64,000 nucleotides of DNA from Streptomyces fulvoviolaceus (GTDB lineage Bacteria > Actinomycetota > Actinomycetes > Streptomycetales > Streptomycetaceae): positions 62,001-126,000 of the forward strand of contig NZ_JOEY01000011.1 in assembly GCF_000718165.1 (NCBI RefSeq), read 5' to 3'. Of the stretch, positions 17,472 to 24,389 are shown piece by piece (the first letter of the stretch is position 1; every line of letters begins with the position of its first letter). The position numbers and the translations under genes are program-made. The notes under the pieces are model-generated. The model was not told the DNA's origin, did not search any database, and worked only from the letters and a program-made list of their open reading frames with translations.

Positions 17472-18853
17472 CCAAGGAGTTCGACCTCGGCGCGCTGCTG
17501 GCCGAGCGCGGAGCCGAGCGCTACGAGCTGCACACGAAGTACCTGAACCACCAGCTCCCGCGCATGCTGCACACGATCGGCTTCGACAAGGTCTACGAGC
17601 GCGCCGAGGGCGCCCACTTCTGGGACGCGGACGGCAACGACTACCTGGACATGCTCGCCGGGTTCGGGGTGATGGGCCTCGGGCGCCACCACCCCGTCGT
17701 CCGCCGGGCACTGCACGACGTTCTCGACGCCCAGCTCGCCGACCTCACCCGCTTCGACTGCCAGCCGCTGCCCGGACTGCTGGCCGAGAAGCTGCTCGCG
17801 CACAGCCCGCACCTGGACCGGGTGTTCTTCGGCAACAGCGGCACGGAAGCCGTGGAGACCGCGCTGAAGTTCGCCCGGTACGCCACCGGGAAGCCGCGGA
17901 TCCTGTACTGCGACCACGCCTTCCACGGACTGACCACCGGATCCCTGTCGGTCAACGGCGAAGGCGGCTTCCGGGACGGCTTCGCCCCGCTGCTGCCCGA
18001 CACCGCCGTACCCCTCGGCGATCTCGACGCCCTGGCACGGGAGTTGAAGAAGGGTGACGTCGCCGCCCTGATCGTCGAGCCCATCCAGGGCAAGGGTGTG
18101 CACGAGGCCCCGCCCGGCCATCTGCGTGCCGCGCAGGAGCTGCTGCACAAGCACAAGGCGCTGCTCATCGCCGACGAGGTGCAGACCGGGCTCGGCCGCA
18201 CCGGGGACTTCTACGCCTACCAGCACGAGGACGGGGTCGAGCCCGACCTGGTCTGCGTGGCCAAGGCGCTCTCCGGCGGCTATGTGCCGGTCGGCGCCAC
18301 CCTCGGCAAGGACTGGATCTTCAAGAAGGTCTACTCGTCGATGGACCGGGTCCTCGTGCACTCGGCGAGCTTCGGATCCAACGCACAGGCCATGGCGGCC
18401 GGGCTTGCCGTGCTGTCCGTCATGGAGAACGAGCAGATCGTGGCGAACGCCCGGGCGACCGGGGAGCAGCTGAAGTCCCGGCTCGCGGCGCTGATCGACA
18501 AGTACGAGCTGCTCGCCGACGTGCGCGGCCGGGGACTGATGATCGGCATCGAGTTCGGCAGGCCCAAGTCGCTGAAGCTGCGCAGCCGTTGGACCATGCT
18601 GCAGGCCGCGCGCAAGGGCCTGTTCGCGCAGATGGTGGTCGTGCCGCTGCTGCAGCGGCACCGGATCCTCACTCAGGTCTCCGGCGACCACCTGGAAGTG
18701 ATCAAGCTGATCCCGCCGCTGATCATCGGGGAGCAGGACGTGGACCGGTTCGTCGACGCCTTCACCGCCGTGATGGACGACGCGCACAGCGGCAGCGGGC
18801 TGATGTGGGACTTCAGCAAGACACTGGTGAAGCAGGCGGTCGCGAACCGCTGA
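17468..18853 (+). CDS. hpnO: Class III aminotransferase, HpnO-like (aminobacteriohopanetriol synthase)
   Basis: A 461-residue PLP-dependent class III (ornithine/acetylornithine-type) aminotransferase. Features are [18 protein letters not shown] (PLP phosphate and substrate loop), [32 protein letters not shown] (PLP ring aspartate in DEVQ) and [16 protein letters not shown] (Schiff-base lysine in AKAL). In hopanoid clusters this subgroup installs the C-35 amino group. The start at ATG 17468 overlaps the dxs stop. It is the last biosynthetic gene before a divergent-looking control region with two operator copies. The substrate call rests on context. Confidence 0.85.
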   Translation: MTKEFDLGALLAERGAERYELHTKYLNHQLPRMLHTIGFDKVYERAEGAHFWDADGNDYLDMLAGFGVMGLGRHHPVVRRALHDVLDAQLADLTRFDCQPLPGLLAEKLLAHSPHLDRVFFGNSGTEAVETALKFARYATGKPRILYCDHAFHGLTTGSLSVNGEGGFRDGFAPLLPDTAVPLGDLDALARELKKGDVAALIVEPIQGKGVHEAPPGHLRAAQELLHKHKALLIADEVQTGLGRTGDFYAYQHEDGVEPDLVCVAKALSGGYVPVGATLGKDWIFKKVYSSMDRVLVHSASFGSNAQAMAAGLAVLSVMENEQIVANARATGEQLKSRLAALIDKYELLADVRGRGLMIGIEFGRPKSLKLRSRWTMLQAARKGLFAQMVVVPLLQRHRILTQVSGDHLEVIKLIPPLIIGEQDVDRFVDAFTAVMDDAHSGSGLMWDFSKTLVKQAVANR

Positions 18854-18864
18854 GAGCCGTGGTT

Positions 18865-18901
18865 TTTGCCTCTGAGGCAAGAAATTTGCCGCAGAGGCAA
18901 A
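18865..18901. promoter_or_regulatory. Double operator upstream of XRE/cupin regulator
   Basis: Two near-identical dyads are present: TTTGCCTCTGAGGCAA at 18865-18880 and TTTGCCGCAGAGGCAAA at 18885-18901. The repeats are 20 bases apart, about two helical turns, so dimers would bind the same face. They lie 20-57 bases before the regulator start, in line with autoregulation. The consensus is TTTGCCnCwGAGGCAA. Confidence 0.7.
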
Positions 18902-18921
18902 GCTCCGGCTGAATGGAGAGC

Positions 18922-19533
18922 ATGAGCTCTTCGGAAGCCGAGTCTACGACGGACCTGCCCGCCGTGGCACCCCAGCTCCGCGCACTGCGCCGCCGTGCCT
19001 CCCTCACCCTGGAGGCCGCGGCCCGCGCCGCGGGGCTGTCACCGGCCCATCTCTCCCGCCTGGAGACCGGGCACCGCCAGCCCTCGCTGCCGATGCTGCT
19101 CGCGCTGGCCCGTATCTACGCCACTACCGTATCGGAGCTGCTCGGCGAGACGGTCGCCGAGCGGGACGCCGTGGTGCGCGCCGCCGACATGGAGCCGACC
19201 GCGGCGGGCGGCTGGACCTACTGGCCGGCCGGCGCGTCCGGCCGCGGCATGCAGGCCCTGCGGGTCCATGTCCCCTACGGCGCGCAGGGCGACATCGTGC
19301 GCGTGCACCCCGGCGAGGAGTGGCTCTACGTCCTCGAGGGACGGCTGCGTCTGCGCCTCGGTGACACCACGCACCGGCTCGCGCCGGGCGACAGCGCGCA
19401 CTTCGACTCGCTCACGCCGCACCGCATCGCCGCCGTCGACCACGACGGTGTCGAACTGCTCTTCGTCCACACCCTGCTGCAGAGCCCCACGGCCGCCCTG
19501 TGCCTGGGCCCCACCAACGGAGAGATGCCATGA
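18922..19533 (+). CDS. XRE-family regulator with C-terminal cupin domain
   Basis: Starting at ATG 18922 (GGAGAG site; 18913 is a nine-base-longer option), it has 203 residues. The N-terminal helix-turn-helix spans about residues 15-70 (LRALRRRASLTLEAAARAAG, SPAHLSRLETGHRQPSLPML). A single cupin follows, with GDIVRVHPGEEWLYVLEGRL and LAPGDSAHFDSLTPHRI, whose histidines suit a small ligand or metal. Such proteins sense a small molecule and repress nearby genes. The double operator immediately upstream fits autoregulation. Whether it controls the hopanoid genes is unknown; the only coupled gene is a 39-residue membrane peptide. Confidence 0.88.
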   Translation: MSSSEAESTTDLPAVAPQLRALRRRASLTLEAAARAAGLSPAHLSRLETGHRQPSLPMLLALARIYATTVSELLGETVAERDAVVRAADMEPTAAGGWTYWPAGASGRGMQALRVHVPYGAQGDIVRVHPGEEWLYVLEGRLRLRLGDTTHRLAPGDSAHFDSLTPHRIAAVDHDGVELLFVHTLLQSPTAALCLGPTNGEMP

Positions 19534-19649
19534 CCGACATGGAGGAGAAGCTCCCCCGCGCCCTGTGGGTGCGGTTGTTCATCTACATCGCGGCGGGACA
19601 CGTGTTCGCGGCCTTCCTCTTCCTGCTGTTCGAGGTGGGGGCGAAGTAG
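19530..19649 (+). CDS. 39-residue membrane peptide (DUF6126-like)
   Basis: ATGA overlap with the regulator stop shows translational coupling. The peptide is MTDMEEKLPRALWVRLFIYI followed by AAGHVFAAFLFLLFEVGAK. One transmembrane helix covers roughly residues 14-35. I recall a Streptomyces family (DUF6126) of this size coupled to XRE/cupin regulators. It may carry the physiological output of the regulator or signal membrane state. It is too short to be found by length-limited gene callers, but start, stop and context make it a convincing gene. Confidence 0.8.
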   Translation: MTDMEEKLPRALWVRLFIYIAAGHVFAAFLFLLFEVGAK

Positions 19650-19665
19650 GGACCGGGGTGGGGTC

Positions 19666-20463
19666 TCAGTCGAGCAGTCGCTCGCGGAGCCGCTCACGGA
19701 TCTCCGGGGTGACCCCGAGGCCCTGCTCCAGGTAGCTGTCGACGCTGCCCCACGTCTCCTCGATGGTCTCGAAGGCCGCCGTCAGATACTCGGCGCGCGC
19801 GTCGAAGAGGGGGCTGAGCAGCTCCATGACCTCGGGGGAGTAGGCCGAGGCGTCGCTGCCGCTGCGGCGCACCTTGTAGCGGCGGTGCTTGGCGTTCGAC
19901 TCCAGGTAGTCGGCGACGATCGCCTCCTGCTCGACGCCCAGGGCGAGCAGCGTCACCGCTATGGAAAGGCCCGCGCGGTCCTTGCCCGCCGCGCAGTGCA
20001 TCAGGGCCGGGGCACTGTCCTCGGCGAGCGAGCGCAGCACCTTGGAGTGCTCGGCGGTGCGCTCCTTGATGATCGTGCGGTACGAGTTGATCATCCGGTC
20101 GGCGCCCTTGCCGTCGCCGAGGATCCCGCGCAGCTGGTCGATCTCGCCGTCGCGGACCATCTTCCAGAACTCCGAGCCGTCCGCCGGATCGGACAGCGGG
20201 AGGTTCACATTGGTGACGCCCGGCAGCTCGACGTCGGGCCCCTCCAGCTTCTGGTCCGCGGCGTTGCGGAAGTCGAAGATCGTGTGCAGGCCCAGGGAGT
20301 CCAGGAAGGCGGCGTCCTCCGCGGTCGCGTGGGCGAGATGGCCGCTGCGGAACAGCACGCCGTACCGCACCCGTCGTCCGTCCACGGTCGGCAGTCCGCC
20401 CACGTCCCGGAAGTTGCGGACTCCGGCCAGCTCCGGCTCGGTCGACGGGATCTGCTGCGTCAC
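19666..20463 (-). CDS. Tyrosine-specific protein phosphatase
   Basis: Reading leftward from GTG 20463 (GGAGGA site on the minus strand) gives 265 residues. The active-site loop HCAAGKDRAGLSIAV is the C-x5-R signature of protein tyrosine phosphatases, preceded by LPLSDPADGSEFWKM and FDFRNAADQKLEG where a general acid Asp is expected. The N-terminus GVRNFRDVGGLPTVDGRRVR places it in the bacterial tyrosine phosphatase family (DUF-type PTP/MptpB-like). It dephosphorylates phosphotyrosine or phosphoinositides in related proteins. It is divergently transcribed from the alpha-galactosidase, with which it shares a promoter region of about 190 bases. Confidence 0.9.
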   Translation of the reverse strand: MTQQIPSTEPELAGVRNFRDVGGLPTVDGRRVRYGVLFRSGHLAHATAEDAAFLDSLGLHTIFDFRNAADQKLEGPDVELPGVTNVNLPLSDPADGSEFWKMVRDGEIDQLRGILGDGKGADRMINSYRTIIKERTAEHSKVLRSLAEDSAPALMHCAAGKDRAGLSIAVTLLALGVEQEAIVADYLESNAKHRRYKVRRSGSDASAYSPEVMELLSPLFDARAEYLTAAFETIEETWGSVDSYLEQGLGVTPEIRERLRERLLD

Positions 20464-20657
20464 GGGGGCTCCTCCCGGTCGGGCTCCGTCGGCGCGGCTC
20501 GACGACGGGGCACGCTCTCGACCATACGACATGGATTCCTGAGGCAATGAGTTGTCCACAGGCGTTGCAGCCGGGGCTCGGATCCCTTGATGATGTTGGT
20601 GCTTGAGCGCACCTGTTCGTGCCTGTTCGAATCTGTTTCGTCGCTGTGAGGGACTGC

Positions 20658-22736
20658 ATGCCGGAGATCGCCGAGAACGGCCGCACGTGGATTCTGTCCG
20701 GGCCGACCAGCAGTTACGCCGTCCACCTCACCGACAGCGACGAGCTCCTGCACCTGCACTGGGGCCCACGGATCGCGCTCGCCGACGCCGAGGCCCTCGC
20801 CGTACGCCCCCTCCCGGACTACTGGGCCTTCGAGTCCCCGCTCGACGGGCGCGAGGAGTACCCGGTTGAGGGCGGCCCCCGCTTCGTACGCCCCGCCCTG
20901 TCGGTACGCACGGACGAGCGGCGCGGCACCGAGTGGAGCTTCGAGGCGTACGAGGCCGAGGCCGGGGACGACGGCGAGCTGCGGCTCCGCTTCCGCGACG
21001 GCGGGCTGGCGGTCACGCTGCACTACCGGATGCGCGGTGACGTCGTCGAGCGCTGGGTGACCCTGGACAACCAGGGGCCCGCCGTGGAACTGCTGCGGGC
21101 CGACTCCGCCGCCTGGACCCTGCCCGACCGCGAGGGCTGGCGGCTGTCCCAGCTGCACGGCCGCTGGGCCGCGGAGTCGCGCCTCGTGCGGTCCTCCCTC
21201 ACCTACGGTGAGAAGGTCATCGGCAGCCGTCGCGGCCACACCGGACACCAGCACCTGCCGTGGGTCGCGCTCGACACGGACGCGACCGAGGAGCGCGGCG
21301 AGGTCTACGGCTGCACCCTCGGCTGGTCCGGGTCCTGGCGGATCGCGGTGGCCCAACTCCCCGACGCGCGCGTGCAGATCACCGGTGGCGCGGGATACGA
21401 CGACTCCGGCCTCCTGCGCCTGGAAGCGGGGGAGTCCTTCACCACGCCCGTCTTCGCCGGCCTGTGGAGCGACGGCGGCTACGGCGGGGCGAGCCGGGCC
21501 TGGCACGACTACCAGCGGACGTACGTCATCCCGGACGCGGACCAGGACCGGCCCGTGCTCTTCAACTCCTGGGAGGCCACGCAGTTCGACATCTCCGAGG
21601 AGCAGCAGAGCGCGCTCGCCCGGCGGGCCGCGGCTATCGGGGTCGAGCTGTTCGTGGTCGACGACGGTTGGTTCGGGGCCCGCACCAGCGACCGGGCCGG
21701 GCTCGGTGACTGGGCACCCAACCCCGACCGCTTCCCCGGCGGCCTCAAGCCGCTCGGCGACTACGTGCACGCGCTCGGCATGCAGTTCGGCATCTGGGTT
21801 GAGCCGGAGATGGTCAACCCGGACAGCGACCTGTACCGGGCCCACCCGGACTGGGTGCAGTACCAGACGGGACGAAAGCGGACGGAGCTCCGCAATCAAC
21901 TCGTATTGAACCTCGCGCGCGAGGACGTCCAGGAGTACCTCTGGGGGCAGCTCCACGGACTCCTCTCCAGCGCCCCGGTCGACTATGTGAAGTGGGACTT
22001 CAACCGCTGCTTCACCGACGCGGGCTGGCCGGGAGAGGCCTACCCGCAGCGTCTCTGGGTCGACCATGTGCACGCCTTCTACAGCCTGTTGGACCGGCTG
22101 CGGGCAGCTCACCCGGGTGTCGCCTTCGAGTCCTGCTCGGGCGGCGGCGGCCGGATCGACCTCGGCGTGATGGGCCGGACCGACCAGGTGTGGACCTCGG
22201 ACAACACCGACCCCCTCGACCGGCTCGACATCCAGCACGGCTTCAGCCAGATCCACCCTGCGCGCGTCATGGCCTCCTGGGTCACCGACAGCCCCAACGC
22301 CCAGCTCAACGGCCGGTTCAGCTCGCTGCGCTTCCGGTTCGTGAGCGCGATGGCCGGCGTCCTCGGGGTCGGCGGCGACCTCGCCGACTGGACCGAGGAG
22401 GAGCTCGCCGAGGCCCGCGACTGGGTGGACCTCTACAAGGAGATCCGGCCCCTCGTGCAGCGTGGCGACCTCCACCGGCTGCGGCCTCCGCGGGGCGGAC
22501 TGAGTGCGGTGCAGTACGTGCTCGATGGCGAGACGGTCGTCCTCGCCTGGCTTCAGGCGCAGCACTACGGAGAGCCCGTGCCGGCGCTGCGGCTGCGCGG
22601 ACTCGACCCGACAGCGTCGTATGAATGCCGTGAAACGGGCGAAATTCACCGAGGTGCCGTATTGCTGCATCACGGACTGCGCACCGGCTTGCGTGGCGAC
22701 CTTGATGCGGCAGTTCTCCGCCTGCGCCGCATCTAG
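20658..22736 (+). CDS. Alpha-galactosidase, glycoside hydrolase family 36
   Basis: A 692-residue retaining glycosidase without a signal peptide, so intracellular. The nucleophile is Asp447 in KWDFNR, and the acid/base is Asp515 in TSDNTDP, matching the GH36 spacing of 60-70 residues. Other family marks are LFVVDDGWFGAR, FGIWVEPEMVNPDSDLYRAHP and LDIQHGFSQIHP. It removes terminal alpha-galactose from raffinose-family sugars and galactomannan fragments. The start ATG 20658 follows a GAGGG site. Three CTGTTCG-like direct repeats upstream (20610-20640) may be operator half-sites. The end of the gene (about 22610-22740) is noticeably less GC-rich than its start. Confidence 0.95.
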   Translation: MPEIAENGRTWILSGPTSSYAVHLTDSDELLHLHWGPRIALADAEALAVRPLPDYWAFESPLDGREEYPVEGGPRFVRPALSVRTDERRGTEWSFEAYEAEAGDDGELRLRFRDGGLAVTLHYRMRGDVVERWVTLDNQGPAVELLRADSAAWTLPDREGWRLSQLHGRWAAESRLVRSSLTYGEKVIGSRRGHTGHQHLPWVALDTDATEERGEVYGCTLGWSGSWRIAVAQLPDARVQITGGAGYDDSGLLRLEAGESFTTPVFAGLWSDGGYGGASRAWHDYQRTYVIPDADQDRPVLFNSWEATQFDISEEQQSALARRAAAIGVELFVVDDGWFGARTSDRAGLGDWAPNPDRFPGGLKPLGDYVHALGMQFGIWVEPEMVNPDSDLYRAHPDWVQYQTGRKRTELRNQLVLNLAREDVQEYLWGQLHGLLSSAPVDYVKWDFNRCFTDAGWPGEAYPQRLWVDHVHAFYSLLDRLRAAHPGVAFESCSGGGGRIDLGVMGRTDQVWTSDNTDPLDRLDIQHGFSQIHPARVMASWVTDSPNAQLNGRFSSLRFRFVSAMAGVLGVGGDLADWTEEELAEARDWVDLYKEIRPLVQRGDLHRLRPPRGGLSAVQYVLDGETVVLAWLQAQHYGEPVPALRLRGLDPTASYECRETGEIHRGAVLLHHGLRTGLRGDLDAAVLRLRRI

Positions 22737-23007
22737 GGCTTCTGTCCGAATTAGCACCTTCATTCCAACTCCGGCTGGAATGAGGGGTCCTGGGTGAGTG
22801 GCACGTGAGGAGCGTCATATTCGTGACCGTGTGTCGCCCGTCATGTTCACGTAATTCACATGCTTTTCAAGGGGATTTGAGCTGAGGGGCAGCCCGCGAT
22901 TCACGCAGGGTGACTGGGAATTCACATACGGGATCAACAGAAATGCATTCACAGGGAACCTCTCACTTGTCCCTTTGCGTCTTGCTCGCTTACGTTCGCC
23001 ACCAATC
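22737..23007. other. Intergenic leader region before the ydaO-type element
   Basis: No gene seen. The stretch is AT-richer than its surroundings (for example 22805-22960) and should hold the promoter of the LysM/M23 hydrolase. I did not find an unambiguous -35/-10 pair, although several AT-rich hexamers occur. The short frame starting at 22910 runs into the riboswitch and is not considered coding. Confidence 0.6.
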
Positions 23008-23187
23008 CGGACGGACGCCCAATCCTGCCGCCGCCCGGAGACCGCTCAACTCACCCGTGAACGGCAGGAGCGGGGGACCCACAGGTACAACCGCCTGTTC
23101 CGGTCTCCGGAACGGCTAGGGGTAAAGCCGCGTTTCGGCGCGGCCGGGCATCTCCAGTCCGCACCCGACAGCTCACCTCGTAGGCGC
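23008..23187 (+). ncRNA. ydaO/yuaA-type c-di-AMP riboswitch
   Basis: The leader has the arrangement of ydaO elements before Streptomyces cell-wall hydrolases. Helix strand CCTGCCG (23024-23030) pairs with CGGCAGG (23062-23068), followed directly by the conserved AGCGGGGGACCCA. There follow a GGGGTAAAG internal segment (23118-23127), a CGCGTTTCGGCGCGG hairpin, and the 3' block CCGGGCATCTCC, CACCCGACAGCTCACCTCGT. This RNA senses cyclic di-AMP and, in the known cases, switches off wall hydrolase expression when it is high. The boundaries are approximate. Confidence 0.85.
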
Positions 23188-23203
23188 CGGAGAGGAATTC
23201 GCC

Positions 23204-24166
23204 ATGCCCGCGAAGGGTAAGCACCGCCGCCCGAAGCCCCAGCGCTTCACCCGCTCGATCGCCGTCGCCGGAACCGGCGGCGCCGCACTCGCCCTCCCGC
23301 TCATGGGGGCCACCGGCGCCCACGCGGCCACCTCGCAGTCCGTTTCGGAAAAGGCCGTTCAGTCCCTTCCGATCACGCAGAAGACTGCCGAGAAGGCCGC
23401 CGAAAAGACGGCCGCGAAGAAGGATGCCGCGAAGACCTCGGGTGTGCGGACCTATTCCGTGAGGACCGGCGACTATCTCTCGAAGATCGCGGACGAGCAG
23501 AACGTCAGCGGTGGCTGGAAGAAGCTCTACTCCGACAACCGCCAGGCCGTGGGCGACGACCCGTCGTTGATTCACCCGGGCCTGAAGCTCTCGATCGGCA
23601 AGAAGGCCACGACGAGCACGACGGGTACGAAGAAGAGCGAGTCGTCGTCCTCTTCCTCCTCGTCCAAGCCGGAATCCTCCTCGTCGAAGACGGAATCCTC
23701 CTCGTCGAACTCGACGGCCACCACCCAGAGCGCCGACACCAGCAGCTCCAGCTCCAGCGGCTTCACCCTCCCGGTGAGCGGCGCCGGCGTCGGCACCGGC
23801 TACCGCGTGGCGGGCAGCATGTGGTCCAGCGGCTACCACACCGGCGTCGACTTCGTGGTCCCGACCGGCACCGCGCTCAAGGCCGTCGGCGCGGGCACGG
23901 TCGTCTCCGCCGGCTGGGGCGGCGCGTACGGCAACCAGGTCGTCATCAAGCTCGCCGACGGCTACTACGCCCAGTACGCCCACCTGTCCTCGCTCTCCGT
24001 GTCGAGCGGTCAGACCGTGACCGAGGGCCAGCAGGTCGGCCTCTCGGGTGCGACCGGCAATGTGACCGGTCCGCACCTGCACTTCGAGATCCGTACCACG
24101 CCGGACTACGGCTCGGACGTGGACCCGGTCGCCTACCTCCGCTCGAAGGGCGTCGCCGTCGGCTGA
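23204..24166 (+). CDS. Secreted LysM domain / M23 peptidase cell-wall hydrolase
   Basis: A 320-residue exported protein. A signal sequence covers roughly residues 1-43 (basic KGKHRRPKPQRFTRS then GTGGAALALPLMGATGAHA). A LysM peptidoglycan-binding domain is near residues 83-130 (YSVRTGDYLSKIADEQNVSG). A serine-rich linker (residues about 140-185) leads to an M23 lysostaphin-type peptidase with zinc ligands in GYHTGVDFV and GPHLHFEIR. The domain pattern suggests cleavage of peptide cross-links in peptidoglycan outside the cell. The GGAGAGG site precedes ATG 23204. Its transcript starts with a c-di-AMP riboswitch, and a strong terminator follows. Confidence 0.95.
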   Translation: MPAKGKHRRPKPQRFTRSIAVAGTGGAALALPLMGATGAHAATSQSVSEKAVQSLPITQKTAEKAAEKTAAKKDAAKTSGVRTYSVRTGDYLSKIADEQNVSGGWKKLYSDNRQAVGDDPSLIHPGLKLSIGKKATTSTTGTKKSESSSSSSSSKPESSSSKTESSSSNSTATTQSADTSSSSSSGFTLPVSGAGVGTGYRVAGSMWSSGYHTGVDFVVPTGTALKAVGAGTVVSAGWGGAYGNQVVIKLADGYYAQYAHLSSLSVSSGQTVTEGQQVGLSGATGNVTGPHLHFEIRTTPDYGSDVDPVAYLRSKGVAVG

Positions 24167-24180
24167 CGCCTGCCCCCCAG

Positions 24181-24228
24181 ACACACCGAAGGCCGGATCC
24201 CGATCCCCGGGTCCGGCCTTCGGTGTGT
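24181..24228 (+). terminator. Strong hairpin terminator after the LysM/M23 gene
   Basis: A 17-base-pair perfect stem (ACACACCGAAGGCCGGA with TCCGGCCTTCGGTGTGT) and a 14-base loop follow 15 bases after the stop. It is nearly symmetric, so it may work in both directions. Confidence 0.85.
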
Positions 24229-24348
24229 CTGCGGCTCTCTGGGTCCCGCCGCTGCTCGTTCATGATCACTGTATTGCGGTCTTGTGGCAGGGGTGTTCAG
24301 AGCGTCGACAGTGAGAGGACGGTGGGGACACAGTGAACTCCGTAGCGA

Positions 24349-24362
24349 TGTAAGCGCTTTCT
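24349..24362. promoter_or_regulatory. LacI-type operator before the rhamnogalacturonan operon
   Basis: TGTAAGCGCTTTCT contains the palindrome AAGCGCTT and nearly matches the TGWAANCGNTNWCA site used by LacI-family repressors. It lies about 30 bases before the GTG start of the first gene, where repressor binding would block transcription start. No LacI gene is present in this window. Confidence 0.6.
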
Positions 24363-24389
24363 GCGCCTCTTCGGCCTTCGGAGGTCACC

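Noticed and set aside
16370..18880. Very long minus-strand frame across dxs and the aminotransferase
   Set aside because: It runs opposite to two well-supported enzymes with complete active sites. Long opposite-strand frames are common in high-GC DNA.
22910..23119. A 69-codon plus-strand frame before the LysM/M23 gene
   Set aside because: It lies across the riboswitch leader, has no family signature or convincing ribosome site, and the RNA structure explains the sequence better.
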